From NCBI GenBank assembly GCA_023415575.1, contig JAEZKF010000029.1:1-64000 (forward strand): a stretch of 64,000 bases of DNA, read 5' to 3'. Each line of letters opens with the position of its first letter. Position 1 is the stretch's first letter. Origin of the DNA: Bacillota bacterium (GTDB taxonomy: Bacteria > Bacillota > Clostridia > Oscillospirales > Ruminococcaceae). The notes beneath the pieces were generated by a model. The model did not search any database. It was given only the letters and a program-made list of their open reading frames with translations, and was not told where the DNA came from. This document shows positions 53,410-62,465 of this stretch, piece after piece. The translations under genes and the position numbers were made by a program.

Positions 53410-55554
53410 TTATAAAAACAGCCTAGCCACACTTGCAAACACAAAGCAGGATAGAAGTCCTATCGCCGTAGGAATGGCAAACGACAGAACGGCCCATTTC
53501 CAGCCTCCTGTTTCCTTCTTGATGGTCAAAAGCGTGGTGGAACACGGCCAGTGCATGAGGGAAAACAGCATGGTGCTGATTGCCGTCACCCACGTCCAGC
53601 CGTTTGAGACGAAAAGCTCCTTCATCTCGGCGAGGCTTTCAAGCTCTAAGATGCTGCCCTGAGCCATGTAAGCCATAATGATAATGGGCACCACAATCTC
53701 ATTTGCAGGAAGCCCCAGAATAAATGCCATGAGGATAACGCCGTCAAGTCCTAAAAGCCTTGCAAAGGGGTCTAAAAAGGCGGCGCAATGGTTAAGCAGA
53801 CTTGCATCTCCAATCATGATGTTGGACATGAGCCAGATTACAAGCCCCGCCGGAGCAGCGACAACAACCGCCCGTCCCAGCACAAACAGGGTGCGGTCAA
53901 AGATAGAGCGGATGATAACCTTACCCACCTGCGGTTTACGGTAAGGCGGAAGTTCCAGCGTAAAGGAGGACGGCACGCCTTTTAGAATCGTTTTGCTAAG
54001 AAGCTTTGTAACGGCAAAGGTCATACCGACGCCGAGCACAATCACCGCTGTCAGCAAAACAGCGCTGAGCAGCGAGGAGAAGGCTCCCCCGCTAACCCCG
54101 ACAAAGAACATAGTGAGTATGGCGATGAGGGTCGGGAACCGGCCGTTGCAGGGCACAAAGTTGTTGGTGAGAATGGCAAGTAAGCGCTCGCGCGGCGAGT
54201 CGATAATCCGGCATCCGATGATGCCGGCGGCATTACAGCCAAATCCCATGCACATGGTCAGCGCCTGTTTGCCGCAGGCACTGCACCGCTTAAAGGGTTT
54301 GTCAAGATTATATGCCACGCGCGGAAGGTAGCCTGCATCCTCCAGCAGTGTAAAGAGCGGAAAGAAGATAGCCATTGGCGGCAGCATGACGGATACTACC
54401 CAAGCGAGAACGCGGTAAACGCCCAGCACCAGCATACCGTGCAGCCAGTCGGGTGCATTGAGGTAGTGAAAGAGATCGGTCAGCCTATCCTGCACCCAAA
54501 ACAGCATATCGGAAAGCAGCTGTGAGGGGTAGTTTGCACCGGTTATGGTAATCCAGAACACGAGTGCCAACAGAGCCATCATGATGGGATACCCCGCCCA
54601 CCTGCTGGTGAGAACCCGGTCTATTTTTCGGTCGATGCTGTTGTATGTATCCCGCTCAAATACAACAGCATCCAGACAGACCTCCTCGGCGGCAAGCACA
54701 AGGGCGGAAACAATCCGGTCAGGCAGGTTTTCGGGCGTGATGCCGTTTTGAGCAAGCAGGTCGTTTGCCCGCCCCAATGCGTTCTGTAAATCTGCATCCT
54801 CTAAAAATGACGCGTCAAGGTAGGTATTGATTTCTTGAATCAGAGACGGGTCTTTATCGAGCAGCCGAAGGCTAAGCCATCGGCTGTTCAGTTTCTCGTC
54901 TGCTTTTTGCTTTACAACGGGCTCGATAATCGAAATCGCCGCTTCTATCTCCTTGGGGTACCGCACCTTTAGGGGAGAAAGCGAAAGTCTTCCGTCCAGT
55001 ACATCGTCCACCGTGCGCATCAAATCGGCAAGGCTTTTCTTCTTGCGTGCGATGGTCCCCACCACGGGTACCCCGAGGTTTCGGGAGAGTGCGGATAAGT
55101 TAATCTTTATGTTCTTTCGTTTGGCCTCATCCATTAAGTTTACGCAGACAACAACCCTTTCGCAGATTTCTATCGTCTGCAGGACTAAGTTCAGGTTGCG
55201 CTCCAAGCAGGTCGCGTCACACACGACGACTACCGCATCCGGCTCGCCGAAGCAGATGAAGTTGCGCGCAACCTCCTCCTCGGCAGAGTGTGCCATAAGC
55301 GAGTAGGTACCGGGGATATCCACCATCACATAGGAGTGACGTTTGGTCTCGCAGTACCCTTGGGCATTAGTGACGGTCTTGCCCGGCCAGTTTCCCGTGT
55401 GCTGGTTCATGCCCGTCAGGCCGTTAAAAACCGTGCTTTTGCCGACGTTTGGATTGCCGGCAAGGGCAATTACTTTGTCATCAGGTGTTTGCTTTCTGAT
55501 TTTAAGCCCGGAATCTACTGCTTTGATACCGACCGAGCTGTTTGTAAGCCCCAT
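53410..55554 (-). CDS. feoB: Ferrous iron transporter FeoB
   Basis: 714 residues. N-terminal G domain: GNPNVGKS (33-40), the switch segment NQHTGNWPGKTV, DIPGTYS, NLMDEA; a helical GDP-stabilising part; then the membrane domain with NNFVPCNGRFPTLIAI and a Gate-like repeat later (LPANEIVVPIIIMAYM). Imports Fe2+. Starts 16 bases after feoA. The opposing regulator gene (MntR-like) and an iron-box-like site upstream of feoA suggest metal control. Confidence 0.96.
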   Translation of the reverse strand: MGLTNSSVGIKAVDSGLKIRKQTPDDKVIALAGNPNVGKSTVFNGLTGMNQHTGNWPGKTVTNAQGYCETKRHSYVMVDIPGTYSLMAHSAEEEVARNFICFGEPDAVVVVCDATCLERNLNLVLQTIEICERVVVCVNLMDEAKRKNIKINLSALSRNLGVPVVGTIARKKKSLADLMRTVDDVLDGRLSLSPLKVRYPKEIEAAISIIEPVVKQKADEKLNSRWLSLRLLDKDPSLIQEINTYLDASFLEDADLQNALGRANDLLAQNGITPENLPDRIVSALVLAAEEVCLDAVVFERDTYNSIDRKIDRVLTSRWAGYPIMMALLALVFWITITGANYPSQLLSDMLFWVQDRLTDLFHYLNAPDWLHGMLVLGVYRVLAWVVSVMLPPMAIFFPLFTLLEDAGYLPRVAYNLDKPFKRCSACGKQALTMCMGFGCNAAGIIGCRIIDSPRERLLAILTNNFVPCNGRFPTLIAILTMFFVGVSGGAFSSLLSAVLLTAVIVLGVGMTFAVTKLLSKTILKGVPSSFTLELPPYRKPQVGKVIIRSIFDRTLFVLGRAVVVAAPAGLVIWLMSNIMIGDASLLNHCAAFLDPFARLLGLDGVILMAFILGLPANEIVVPIIIMAYMAQGSILELESLAEMKELFVSNGWTWVTAISTMLFSLMHWPCSTTLLTIKKETGGWKWAVLSFAIPTAIGLLSCFVFASVARLFL

Positions 55555-55570
55555 CTATGAATGCCCTCCT

Positions 55571-55807
55571 TCAGCAGTTTGCGAGCAGGATGCCGGCGCA
55601 GTCCTCTGAACGGATGGCTATAACGGCTCCGCGAATCAAAAAGGCGGAAGGGTCACCACCGGGGCTTCTCCCCAGACACTCGACCTGCGTGTTGTCCACA
55701 AGCCCGATGTCCAAGAGACGCCGCCGCATACTTCCGGTGGTTCGCAGTTCCTTTACGATAGCCTTTTCGCCGGGCTTTAAATGATTTAAACATATCGCTT
55801 CGTTCAT
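55571..55807 (-). CDS. feoA: Ferrous iron transport protein FeoA
   Basis: 78 residues, SH3-like: CLNHLKPGEKAIVKEL, MRRRLLDIGLVDNTQVECLG, and AIRSEDCAGILL. Needed for FeoB function in many bacteria. Immediately upstream of feoB. Confidence 0.92.
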   Translation of the reverse strand: MNEAICLNHLKPGEKAIVKELRTTGSMRRRLLDIGLVDNTQVECLGRSPGGDPSAFLIRGAVIAIRSEDCAGILLANC

Positions 55808-55831
55808 ATTAACCGATCCTCCGAAATAGAT

Positions 55832-55858
55832 TTAGGATAAGATAACTTTTTTTCCTAA
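55832..55858. promoter_or_regulatory. Iron-box-like operator between feoA and the MntR-like gene
   Basis: TTAGGA (55832-55837) and TCCTAA (55853-55858) are perfect inverted arms. The left half, TTAGGATAAGATAACTTTT, matches the recalled 19-base DtxR/IdeR consensus at about 13 positions. It lies in the 117-base divergent region. Confidence 0.5.
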
Positions 55859-55924
55859 TGTATCGTATTCTAATGCCGGGCAATCGGTTACGGTCTTTTT
55901 ATGTTGAATTGTGAGGTGAAAAAG

Positions 55925-56365
55925 ATGCCCACAAATCCTGAGGAGTTTTACACCCTGAAGGGGTATCAAGTCAATACACAGACAGAACTCACACCCGCTA
56001 TGGAGGACTATCTGGAGATGATCTGCCGCCTGCTACAGCAAAGCAGGGTTGTGCGAATAGGAGAGCTTGCCCAGCGGCTTCATGTCAAACCGTCTTCGGC
56101 TACAAAGATGATTCAGCAGCTAAAGCTTGCCGGATATGTCGATTCGGAAAAATACGGGTATATTATGTTAACCAGAAAAGGCCATGAGGAGGGAGAGTAC
56201 CTGCTTTACCGACACAGGGTGCTGCAGCGGTTTTTATGCGTGCTCAACGGCTCCAAGGACGAACTGGAGCAGGTGGAGAAGATTGAGCATTTTATCAATC
56301 GGGCTACCATAAAGAACTTAGACGCGCTTACCGAACGGCTTGAGGCGGAGAAGAAGGGTAAATAA
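55925..56365 (+). CDS. MntR/DtxR-family metal-dependent regulator
   Basis: 146 residues. Winged helix (IGELAQRLHVKPSSATKMIQQLKLAGYV) and dimerisation domain, without the SH3-like third domain, as in MntR. All six MntR-type metal ligands can be placed: Asp28, Glu31, His97, Glu118, Glu121, His122. The start at 55925 follows GTGAGGTG. It is divergent from feoAB with an iron-box-like palindrome between, so it probably controls ferrous iron uptake; whether it senses Mn or Fe cannot be told from the ligands alone. Confidence 0.88.
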   Translation: MPTNPEEFYTLKGYQVNTQTELTPAMEDYLEMICRLLQQSRVVRIGELAQRLHVKPSSATKMIQQLKLAGYVDSEKYGYIMLTRKGHEEGEYLLYRHRVLQRFLCVLNGSKDELEQVEKIEHFINRATIKNLDALTERLEAEKKGK

Positions 56366-56425
56366 AAGGGGGCCCGATGCGCAGTAGTGACTGTTTTTGA
56401 GAAATAACGTTTCTCCCACAAAAAT

Positions 56426-56455
56426 AGAGCCATCGGGGTTGATGGCTCTGTTTTA
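56426..56455 (+). terminator. Terminator of the MntR-like gene
   Basis: AGAGCCATC-GGGGTT-GATGGCTCT followed by GTTTTATG. Confidence 0.8.
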
Positions 56456-56486
56456 TGTAAACTATGTATGCAGGGTTATCCCGGCT

Positions 56487-57014
56487 TTATAAATCCTGCA
56501 GCCACTCCGTGCGGAGGATTGCGTACTCGTAGGTATCCGACCACAAGGGGTTTCCGTCATCATCTTTTTTGAAGAAGATGTTTTGCTTTAAATGACCTTC
56601 ACGGCGAAAGCCGAGTCGTTCGAGCAGTTTCCACGAACGTGTATTTAAGCGGTTGCACATTGCGATGACGCGGTGGGCGCCTTGGTTTTTGAAGGCATCA
56701 TCAATCAAGGCTCTTGCCGCCTCGGTTGCATAGCCTTTACCCTGATACCTTGCATTAAAGACATACCCCAGTTCCCATGTGTCAAAATCCTGTTTTGCAA
56801 GATAGATGTTTCCGATGAGCTTTCCCGTGTTCTTGAGGCACACTGCCCAAAAGGAATCATCTGCTGCCCTACGGGCTGCTTCCTGCCTGCTTTGGTCTTC
56901 GGTGAAGACATCGTAAGGTTCAAACTGGACTACTACCGGCTGCGAGAGGTATTCATGCAGATCACGCCAGTCGTCCGGGTGAAATCGACGTATTGTTAAA
57001 CGCTTTGTTTGCAT
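56487..57014 (-). CDS. GNAT acetyltransferase, RimJ/RimL type
   Basis: 175 residues: LTIRRFHPDDWRDLHEYLS, GNIYLAKQDFDTWELGYVFNARYQGKGYATEAARAL (acetyl-CoA site), RSWKLLERLGFRREG. The layout is that of protein- or small-molecule N-acetyltransferases of the RimL group. Substrate unknown. Single gene. Confidence 0.87.
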   Translation of the reverse strand: MQTKRLTIRRFHPDDWRDLHEYLSQPVVVQFEPYDVFTEDQSRQEAARRAADDSFWAVCLKNTGKLIGNIYLAKQDFDTWELGYVFNARYQGKGYATEAARALIDDAFKNQGAHRVIAMCNRLNTRSWKLLERLGFRREGHLKQNIFFKKDDDGNPLWSDTYEYAILRTEWLQDL

Positions 57015-57073
57015 TGATTATACCTCCGCACCAAAAATTACTATAGCAATAGTATCATGTTTTGCTATATAAA

Positions 57074-57112
57074 GAAAGACATAGCTTCCACCGAACGGAA
57101 ACTATGTCTTTT
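57074..57112 (-). terminator. Terminator of the Bce-type module
   Basis: AAAGACATAG and CTATGTCTTT with inner TTCC / GGAA; on the minus strand TTTCTTTATA follows. Confidence 0.7.
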
Positions 57113-57190
57113 CTCTGGTGCGGGTGTTCATAACGGTTAAAATGCAAAGACGAAGGATGCAGAAATGCTATAGACGTTATTACAAAGAAT

Positions 57191-58180
57191 TTAATGTTTC
57201 TGAGAAATGTCTAAGCAGAAACTGCTGCCTTCACCGACCTTGCTTTTAACGCTTATTGAAATCGACAGCAAATCTGCTGCCTTTTTTGCAAGGAATAGTC
57301 CAAGACCGCTGGATTTCTGCCCGATGCGGCCGTTGACTCCAGTGTATCCTTTTTCAAATATACGCGGCAAATCCTCTGCAGCAATACCGATACCGGTATC
57401 GGAAATCATCAGATGCCCATCCTGTACGCAAATCGATATTGTGCCCTTTGGTGTATACTTGATTGCATTGGATAAAAGCTGCTCAAGAATATACGAAAAC
57501 CATTTTTTGTCCGTAACAATTTTCAGCTTCGTCGGCTCATACACAAGCTTCAGCTTATGTAATATAAATTGCGGAGCAAATTTACGAATGGGCTCTCGGA
57601 TGAGTTCGTCCAAAGAATATTCCTGTATGAAAAGATCATTTGATCCGCTCTCCAGACGGATATACTGCAAAACCATGTCCACATACTCCTCGATGCGGAA
57701 AAGCTCGGCTGCAAGCTCACGATTTTGGGGGTTATCCGCGGCCAGCTTCAGCTTCATCACCGATATGGGGGTCTTTATCTGATGCACCCAGGTAGTATAG
57801 TAATCCAGCATTTCCTGCCGATTATCACTGTACTGAGCGGTAAGAGACTCAATTTTGCCTTCCAAAGTCGAAATCATAGTCCGGTAATCCAATTCTGCCA
57901 GTGTATCAGTTGACAATATGCCGCTACACTCAGAGGTAACAGCCAATAGCGCCCGCTCTCGTATCTTCGCTTTTTTCAGTTCCCGTACATAATCTACAGC
58001 AAAAAGAAGGAGTCCGAAAAACAATGCAACTATAGCGGAATATGCAAAAGGCTCGATGATCACATCATAGAGTATAAATATGGAGAAATTCATCAGCAGG
58101 ACAACAGATAATAAAATAATCGCCATGTTGTTCTTTTTCAGGCAATCACGGAGCACGGCCATATTTCTGTTCCGATTCAT
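57191..58180 (-). CDS. Intramembrane-sensing histidine kinase, BceS type
   Basis: 329 residues. Two membrane helices (about 18-38 and 44-63) with almost no outer loop, then the H box YYTTWVHQIKTPIS (His133), N box EQLLSNAIKYT, G boxes DTGIGI and SSGLGLFLAKKAA. Kinases of this build do not sense peptides themselves but through the ABC permease next door. Start ATG overlaps the regulator stop codon (ATGA). Confidence 0.92.
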   Translation of the reverse strand: MNRNRNMAVLRDCLKKNNMAIILLSVVLLMNFSIFILYDVIIEPFAYSAIVALFFGLLLFAVDYVRELKKAKIRERALLAVTSECSGILSTDTLAELDYRTMISTLEGKIESLTAQYSDNRQEMLDYYTTWVHQIKTPISVMKLKLAADNPQNRELAAELFRIEEYVDMVLQYIRLESGSNDLFIQEYSLDELIREPIRKFAPQFILHKLKLVYEPTKLKIVTDKKWFSYILEQLLSNAIKYTPKGTISICVQDGHLMISDTGIGIAAEDLPRIFEKGYTGVNGRIGQKSSGLGLFLAKKAADLLSISISVKSKVGEGSSFCLDISQKH

Positions 58181-58848
58181 AGTATGATGTACCCACTTCC
58201 CGGTTTTGTGATGATAATATCCGTAAGCCCGTAGTTTTCCAGTTTTTTGCGCAGCCGAGTAACATTTACTGTGAGGGTGTTCTCCTCCACATACAAATCG
58301 CTTTGCCACAGGGCCGTCATCAGTGCATCGCGGCTGACGATTCTTCCTTTGTTTTCGAGGAGCGTCTGCAATATGCGAAATTCATTTTTCGTCAGTTCAA
58401 TTCGTATGCCGTTATAGGTGACGGATGCGTCGGCGGTGTTCAGAACCGCACCGCTGAATTCGATTGAGGCGGAGCTTCCGGTCATTTCATAAGTCCTGCG
58501 AAGTACAGCCTGTACTTTAGCGTTCAGCACCATCGGGTCAACAGGCTTAGGGATAAAATCATCCCCGCCCATATTGATAGCCATAACGATATTCATATTA
58601 TCGGATGCAGAAGAGATGAATACAACCGGAACCGTAGAAACGCGTCGGATCTCGTTACACCAATAGTAGCCGTCCTTGTAGGGCAGCATAATATCCATGA
58701 GCACAAGCTGCGGCTGATAATTCTTGAATTCTTCCATAACATTATGAAAATCACAGACGCATTTTACTTCATTTCCGTAGCCTTCTATCTGATTTTTCAT
58801 TGCCTGCGAAAGCGCAGAATCATCCTCAACCAGCAATATACGATACAT
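58177..58848 (-). CDS. OmpR-family response regulator, BceR type
   Basis: 223 residues. Receiver domain with VEDD, phospho-acceptor Asp52 (LVLMDIMLPYKDGY) and Lys (PKPVDP); winged-helix DNA-binding domain (ELTKNEFRILQTLLENKGRI, ENTLTVNVTRLRKKL). 60 bases after the permease gene. The predicted operator TGACA-N4-TGTAA upstream of the ABC genes fits this subfamily. Confidence 0.93.
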   Translation of the reverse strand: MYRILLVEDDSALSQAMKNQIEGYGNEVKCVCDFHNVMEEFKNYQPQLVLMDIMLPYKDGYYWCNEIRRVSTVPVVFISSASDNMNIVMAINMGGDDFIPKPVDPMVLNAKVQAVLRRTYEMTGSSASIEFSGAVLNTADASVTYNGIRIELTKNEFRILQTLLENKGRIVSRDALMTALWQSDLYVEENTLTVNVTRLRKKLENYGLTDIIITKPGSGYIIL

Positions 58849-58908
58849 TTTTGAGCATCTCCTTAAAACGGCTGTAAGCCACCCGTATTAACGGATGGCT
58901 TATGCGCC

Positions 58909-60954
58909 TTAGCGTACGATTTTGTAATAGATTCTTGCCGTGGCATTGTATATCAACACATAGACCAGGATAAATGCCCCATAAGTAATGATGGAGCAGA
59001 TAACAAACAGTCTCGTGCTTGACAACAGCAATATGTGTAAAAGCTTATCCAAAATTGGGAAGGCAAAAGTCAAATGCACTCCAGCCGTCACCAGCGGCAG
59101 GAAGAACACAAGCAACACCTGACTGTTAATTGTCTTTCGGACTTCGCTTGCACTCATACCAATCTTCTGCATAATCTGGAACCGATTTCTGTCCTCATAT
59201 CCTTCGGATATCTGCTTGTAGTAGATAATCAGCGTCGTGGCAAAAAGGCAGACAGCACCAAGCAGGATGCCCAGGAAGAGCAGTGAGCTGTACATGCCGA
59301 GAGTCGATTCTCTTGCTGCCCAGACAGAATCCGTTCCGCCGTAGGAAAAGGACTCATAACCCAGATCGGTAATATACTGGCGTATTTCTTTGCGGACCGC
59401 AGCGTCTATATCTCTGCCGACATTATACAGCCTTTGCTTGTCAGCGAAGGTAACGGCTAGACGGTCGATATAATCAGAGGCGTGGTCGCCGTATGCATCT
59501 TTCTGCCTCTGATAAATCGTGTTCAGTACAGCGTCATTCGCTACCACCATGCCGTAACGGTCAATGGATGAGACCATATTCGCCTGAATCGGAAAGAAAG
59601 AGGGCTTTTCTGTGATCCGGTATGTGGTTCCCTGAAGCTCCAAAGTGCTCCCTTCATATGCGTTAGTTGCGCTGAAGGCGCAGAATGCTACTTCATCGTC
59701 TGAAAGGTTAAGAGCAGACCCGCCAAGCTGCCGATAAACGTCCTCCGTGAGGAAAGTCACCTCGCAAAGCCCATCAAGATTTGTGTTCATATCGACTTCG
59801 GTTCTGTCCGTTTCCAGCATCCCGTCATGAAAAATGTATGCCACCTTAAGATACTTCTGCTGTTCAACCCAGCTAAGCTCGGCACCGCATTCCGCGGCCG
59901 CATCTTCCACAATGCTTCTCAGCCTATCTGAGGGGATAACATGCCTGTTTCCATTATCTTCATGCCATATGGCTGAAACGTAATAATGCTGCGGATAATT
60001 TCTGTCAAGGGTATCCTGCATACCCGAATAGAGACTAACGGTTGTGGAAATCATCACCAGCACGCCGGTTGCGAGAATACATATGGAGGCAAGGCCCACT
60101 GCATTCTGCTTCATACGGTAGAGAAGTCCCGATACGGCTGGCATATGCTTTTTGCTATAATAATACCTTGTGTTCTTTTTCAGTAGCTTCAGCACAAAAA
60201 TGCTGCCCGTGACGAACAAAAAATAAGTGCCTATTATTACAAGAATTACTGCTAAGAAGAACAAAGCCATTGCTTTTAGTGGACTTTGTGTGGTTAGTGA
60301 AATATAATACCCTCCGCCAAGCGCGGCCAATCCCAAAACCAGCATCAGCCACTTAACTTTTGGTTCTTTTTCGCCTGTAGCGCTGCTAGCAAGAAGCTCA
60401 ACCGGCTTCATTTTTGCTATGCTGATTCTGTTGAAGAGATAGGTCAAAACATCCAAAGCGACAAAAAGGAGCGCTGACACGACAAGGTTTATTACCTTTA
60501 TAAAGTAAAATCCAAAAACCACTTCTGTCCCCAAAAGCTTACAGATTAAAAGAGAGCATATCTTATAAAACAACATACCCAAGCACAATCCTAATACGAC
60601 GGAGATTGTACTGCTAATTAATGTTTCGCAAAACAGCACCCTGCCCACATGTCGCTTTTCCATACCGAGTATATTGTATACCCCGAACTCCCGTTTTCTC
60701 TGCTTCATCAGAAAGCTGTTTATATAGAACATCAGAATCGCAGAAAGCAGCGTCATAACCGCGGTGCCTATGGACATTGACATTCCCAGGTATTCGCCGC
60801 CGCGAAGCTTAAGAAGCCGTTCGTCTGCTTTCAGTGTGAATATGATATAGAAAACACCAAGTAATCCTGCTTCTGAAAGAATGCGCGGAATAAAAAAACG
60901 GTAATTATTCTTGATATTAGTCCAAGCAATTTTGGAGAAGAACCCGGTTTTCAT
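58909..60954 (-). CDS. Bacitracin-export-type ABC permease, BceB type
   Basis: 681 residues with ten predicted membrane helices and a large outer domain between helices 7 and 8 (about residues 310-535), the BceB layout. FtsX-like segments QRKREFGVYNILGMEKRHVGR and RFQIMQKIGMSASEVRKTI. With the ATPase it confers resistance to, and senses, cell-wall-targeting peptides. Overlaps the ATPase gene by 4 bases. Confidence 0.92.
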   Translation of the reverse strand: MKTGFFSKIAWTNIKNNYRFFIPRILSEAGLLGVFYIIFTLKADERLLKLRGGEYLGMSMSIGTAVMTLLSAILMFYINSFLMKQRKREFGVYNILGMEKRHVGRVLFCETLISSTISVVLGLCLGMLFYKICSLLICKLLGTEVVFGFYFIKVINLVVSALLFVALDVLTYLFNRISIAKMKPVELLASSATGEKEPKVKWLMLVLGLAALGGGYYISLTTQSPLKAMALFFLAVILVIIGTYFLFVTGSIFVLKLLKKNTRYYYSKKHMPAVSGLLYRMKQNAVGLASICILATGVLVMISTTVSLYSGMQDTLDRNYPQHYYVSAIWHEDNGNRHVIPSDRLRSIVEDAAAECGAELSWVEQQKYLKVAYIFHDGMLETDRTEVDMNTNLDGLCEVTFLTEDVYRQLGGSALNLSDDEVAFCAFSATNAYEGSTLELQGTTYRITEKPSFFPIQANMVSSIDRYGMVVANDAVLNTIYQRQKDAYGDHASDYIDRLAVTFADKQRLYNVGRDIDAAVRKEIRQYITDLGYESFSYGGTDSVWAARESTLGMYSSLLFLGILLGAVCLFATTLIIYYKQISEGYEDRNRFQIMQKIGMSASEVRKTINSQVLLVFFLPLVTAGVHLTFAFPILDKLLHILLLSSTRLFVICSIITYGAFILVYVLIYNATARIYYKIVR

Positions 60955-61715
60955 TGTACGTTCCTCCCTGTGCGAAGCATGGTGAGTGTGTCGGATATTT
61001 TCTTATACAGCTGCTCATTGGTGCTGTCGCCTCTGTAAATCTGATGGAATACCACACCGTCACGGATAAACAGAACCCTGTTTGCATGAGATGCAGCATA
61101 CACCGAATGAGTTACCATCAGCAGGGTCTGCCCGTCTTCGTTTATTTTAGAAAACACCCTGAGAAGTTCAGAAGAGGACTGAGAATCCAATGCGCCTGTG
61201 GGCTCATCAGCAAAAATCAGCTTGGGATTTGTAATCAAAGCTCTCGCTGCTGCCGCACGCTGCTTCTGTCCGCCAGATACTTCGTATGGATATTTACTCA
61301 GAATATCGGCGATTCCAAGAGACTCGGCAATGGGAGAAAGCCGTGCATTCATCTCCGAAACACTGGTTCCGCTCAGCACAAGCGGAAGCAGGATATTGTC
61401 TTTCAGCGAAAAGGTATCCAATAGATTAAACTCCTGAAATACAAAGCCAAGATTCTCCCGCCGGAATGCCGCAAGCTCATTCTCTTTGATTTGAGCGAGC
61501 TCTTTTCCGTCCAGCAGGACATGACCACTGGTTGGCTTGTCCAGTGCTGCAAGGATGTTGAGAAGCGTAGTCTTTCCTGAACCTGATTCGCCCATAATTG
61601 CAACATATTCGCCGTATTCTACCGAGAAAGTGACACCCTTCAGCGCATGCACCTGATTTCCGCCAAAGCGTGAAGTATAGGTCTTTTTAAGATCACTTAC
61701 CTTTAAGATTTCCAT
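60951..61715 (-). CDS. ABC transporter ATP-binding protein, BceA type
   Basis: 254 residues. Walker A GESGSGKT (42-49), signature VSGGQKQRAAAARAL, Walker B LIFADEPTGALD, His-loop VTHS. Start at 61713-61715 behind AAAGGAG. Gene order on the minus strand is ATPase, permease, regulator, kinase. Confidence 0.94.
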   Translation of the reverse strand: MEILKVSDLKKTYTSRFGGNQVHALKGVTFSVEYGEYVAIMGESGSGKTTLLNILAALDKPTSGHVLLDGKELAQIKENELAAFRRENLGFVFQEFNLLDTFSLKDNILLPLVLSGTSVSEMNARLSPIAESLGIADILSKYPYEVSGGQKQRAAAARALITNPKLIFADEPTGALDSQSSSELLRVFSKINEDGQTLLMVTHSVYAASHANRVLFIRDGVVFHQIYRGDSTNEQLYKKISDTLTMLRTGRNVQ

Positions 61716-61743
61716 ATTGAAGACTCCTTTCATTTTCGTCAGT

Positions 61744-61749
61744 ATTATA
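61744..61749 (-). promoter_or_regulatory. -10 element of the Bce-type module
   Basis: Minus strand TATAAT about 30 bases before the ATPase start. The expected -35 position reads GTCGGC, a poor match, as usual for a promoter that needs an activator. Confidence 0.55.
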
Positions 61750-61777
61750 CGGGAATCTTAAGCTCGGCCGACATCGA

Positions 61778-61808
61778 ATCAGGTGACAATGAGGTGACAT
61801 TATTGTAA
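61778..61808. promoter_or_regulatory. Candidate BceR-type operator with tandem repeat
   Basis: TGACA-TTAT-TGTAA (61795-61808) fits the recalled TNACA-N4-TGTNA site of BceR-like regulators. It overlaps two tandem 11-base repeats, ATCAGGTGACA and ATGAGGTGACA (61778-61799), identical except one base. Confidence 0.55.
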
Positions 61809-61905
61809 GATATTACGAAACTAAATCCGCAATTTCTTCAAGCTTTATACGGATGGCGGACTCCGTATGTGTTTTCTTCGCAATGAAGCCGTCTTGCTAT
61901 ATCAG

Positions 61906-62127
61906 TCAGTCCGCAAATGATATTATATCACATAAAGCCAAACCAAAAGCCTCTCTTGGCAAGAAAAGCAACAGCATAGAGGACGCCGACAGCTTCACAA
62001 TGTCCTCGCCGTCGATAGAGGCATTTATCGCCTCCGTGATTTTTATTAGGCAGGATTGCACCGTGCAATGACCGACTGAGTAGCCGGCACAGTATGGGAT
62101 ATCCAGAGCCTTGCCCTCGGGTACCAT
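61906..62127 (-). pseudogene. Possible 3' remnant of a DUF2268-like peptidase gene
   Basis: A 73-codon frame contains DIPYCAGYSVGHCTVQSCL followed by IKITEAINASIDGEDIVK. The AGYS.G...VQ..L segment and spacing resemble the end of DUF2268-type putative zinc proteases, but the catalytic part is absent and the tail is unlike the family. The frame has no ribosome site. Likely a degraded fragment, or chance. Confidence 0.3.
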
Positions 62128-62140
62128 GGCATGGTACCCG
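62118..62140. repeat. 23-base perfect palindrome
   Basis: CGGGTACCATG-G-CATGGTACCCG: 11-base arms with a single central base. No neighbouring regulator gene is obvious. Confidence 0.6.
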
Positions 62141-62228
62141 TATATACTTGCGTACCCTGCAGCAGGACTATGCCCTGTATTGAGGGCCGCTGTCCGATCT
62201 TTTGAAAAAGCTGTCTGAGATCAAAAAG

Positions 62229-62284
62229 CTATAAATATACGCGGGGAGCGTGGTTTTTGCCATTCTCCCCGCGTACTTTTATAG
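62229..62284. terminator. Long GC-rich hairpin, probable terminator
   Basis: ACGCGGGGAG pairs with CTCCCCGCGT, extended by CTATAAA / TTTATAG-like arms; ACTTTTATAG follows on the plus strand. It may have closed the lost gene to its left or right. Confidence 0.55.
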
Positions 62285-62411
62285 TTGATATTTGGAATGC
62301 GGACATCTTTTAGATAAACGGGTATTTATCAAACCGTTTTCTCATATCTAAAAACAGCAATGCCGCTTTTCTCATCCTTGCCATCGAAATATGTAACCCT
62401 AGTTTGAGCGT

Positions 62412-62463
62412 AAAAAAACGGAGTGTCCTTAATAGGATACTCAAATCCTACAAGGACACTCCG
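62412..62463 (-). terminator. Terminator of tRNA-Pro
   Basis: CGGAGTGTCCTT and AAGGACACTCCG, a perfect 12-bp stem with a second small stem (TAGGAT / ATCCTA) in the loop, followed on the minus strand by TTTTTTTACG. Confidence 0.88.
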
Positions 62464-62465
62464 CA

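Larger units (their letters stand above)
61716..62465. other. Region between the Bce-type module and tRNA-Pro
   Basis: About 750 bases with no intact gene. From left: the Bce-type control region (61744-61808), a probable gene remnant (61906-62127), a 23-base palindrome (62118-62140), a long hairpin (62229-62284) and the tRNA terminator (62412-62463). Confidence 0.6.
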
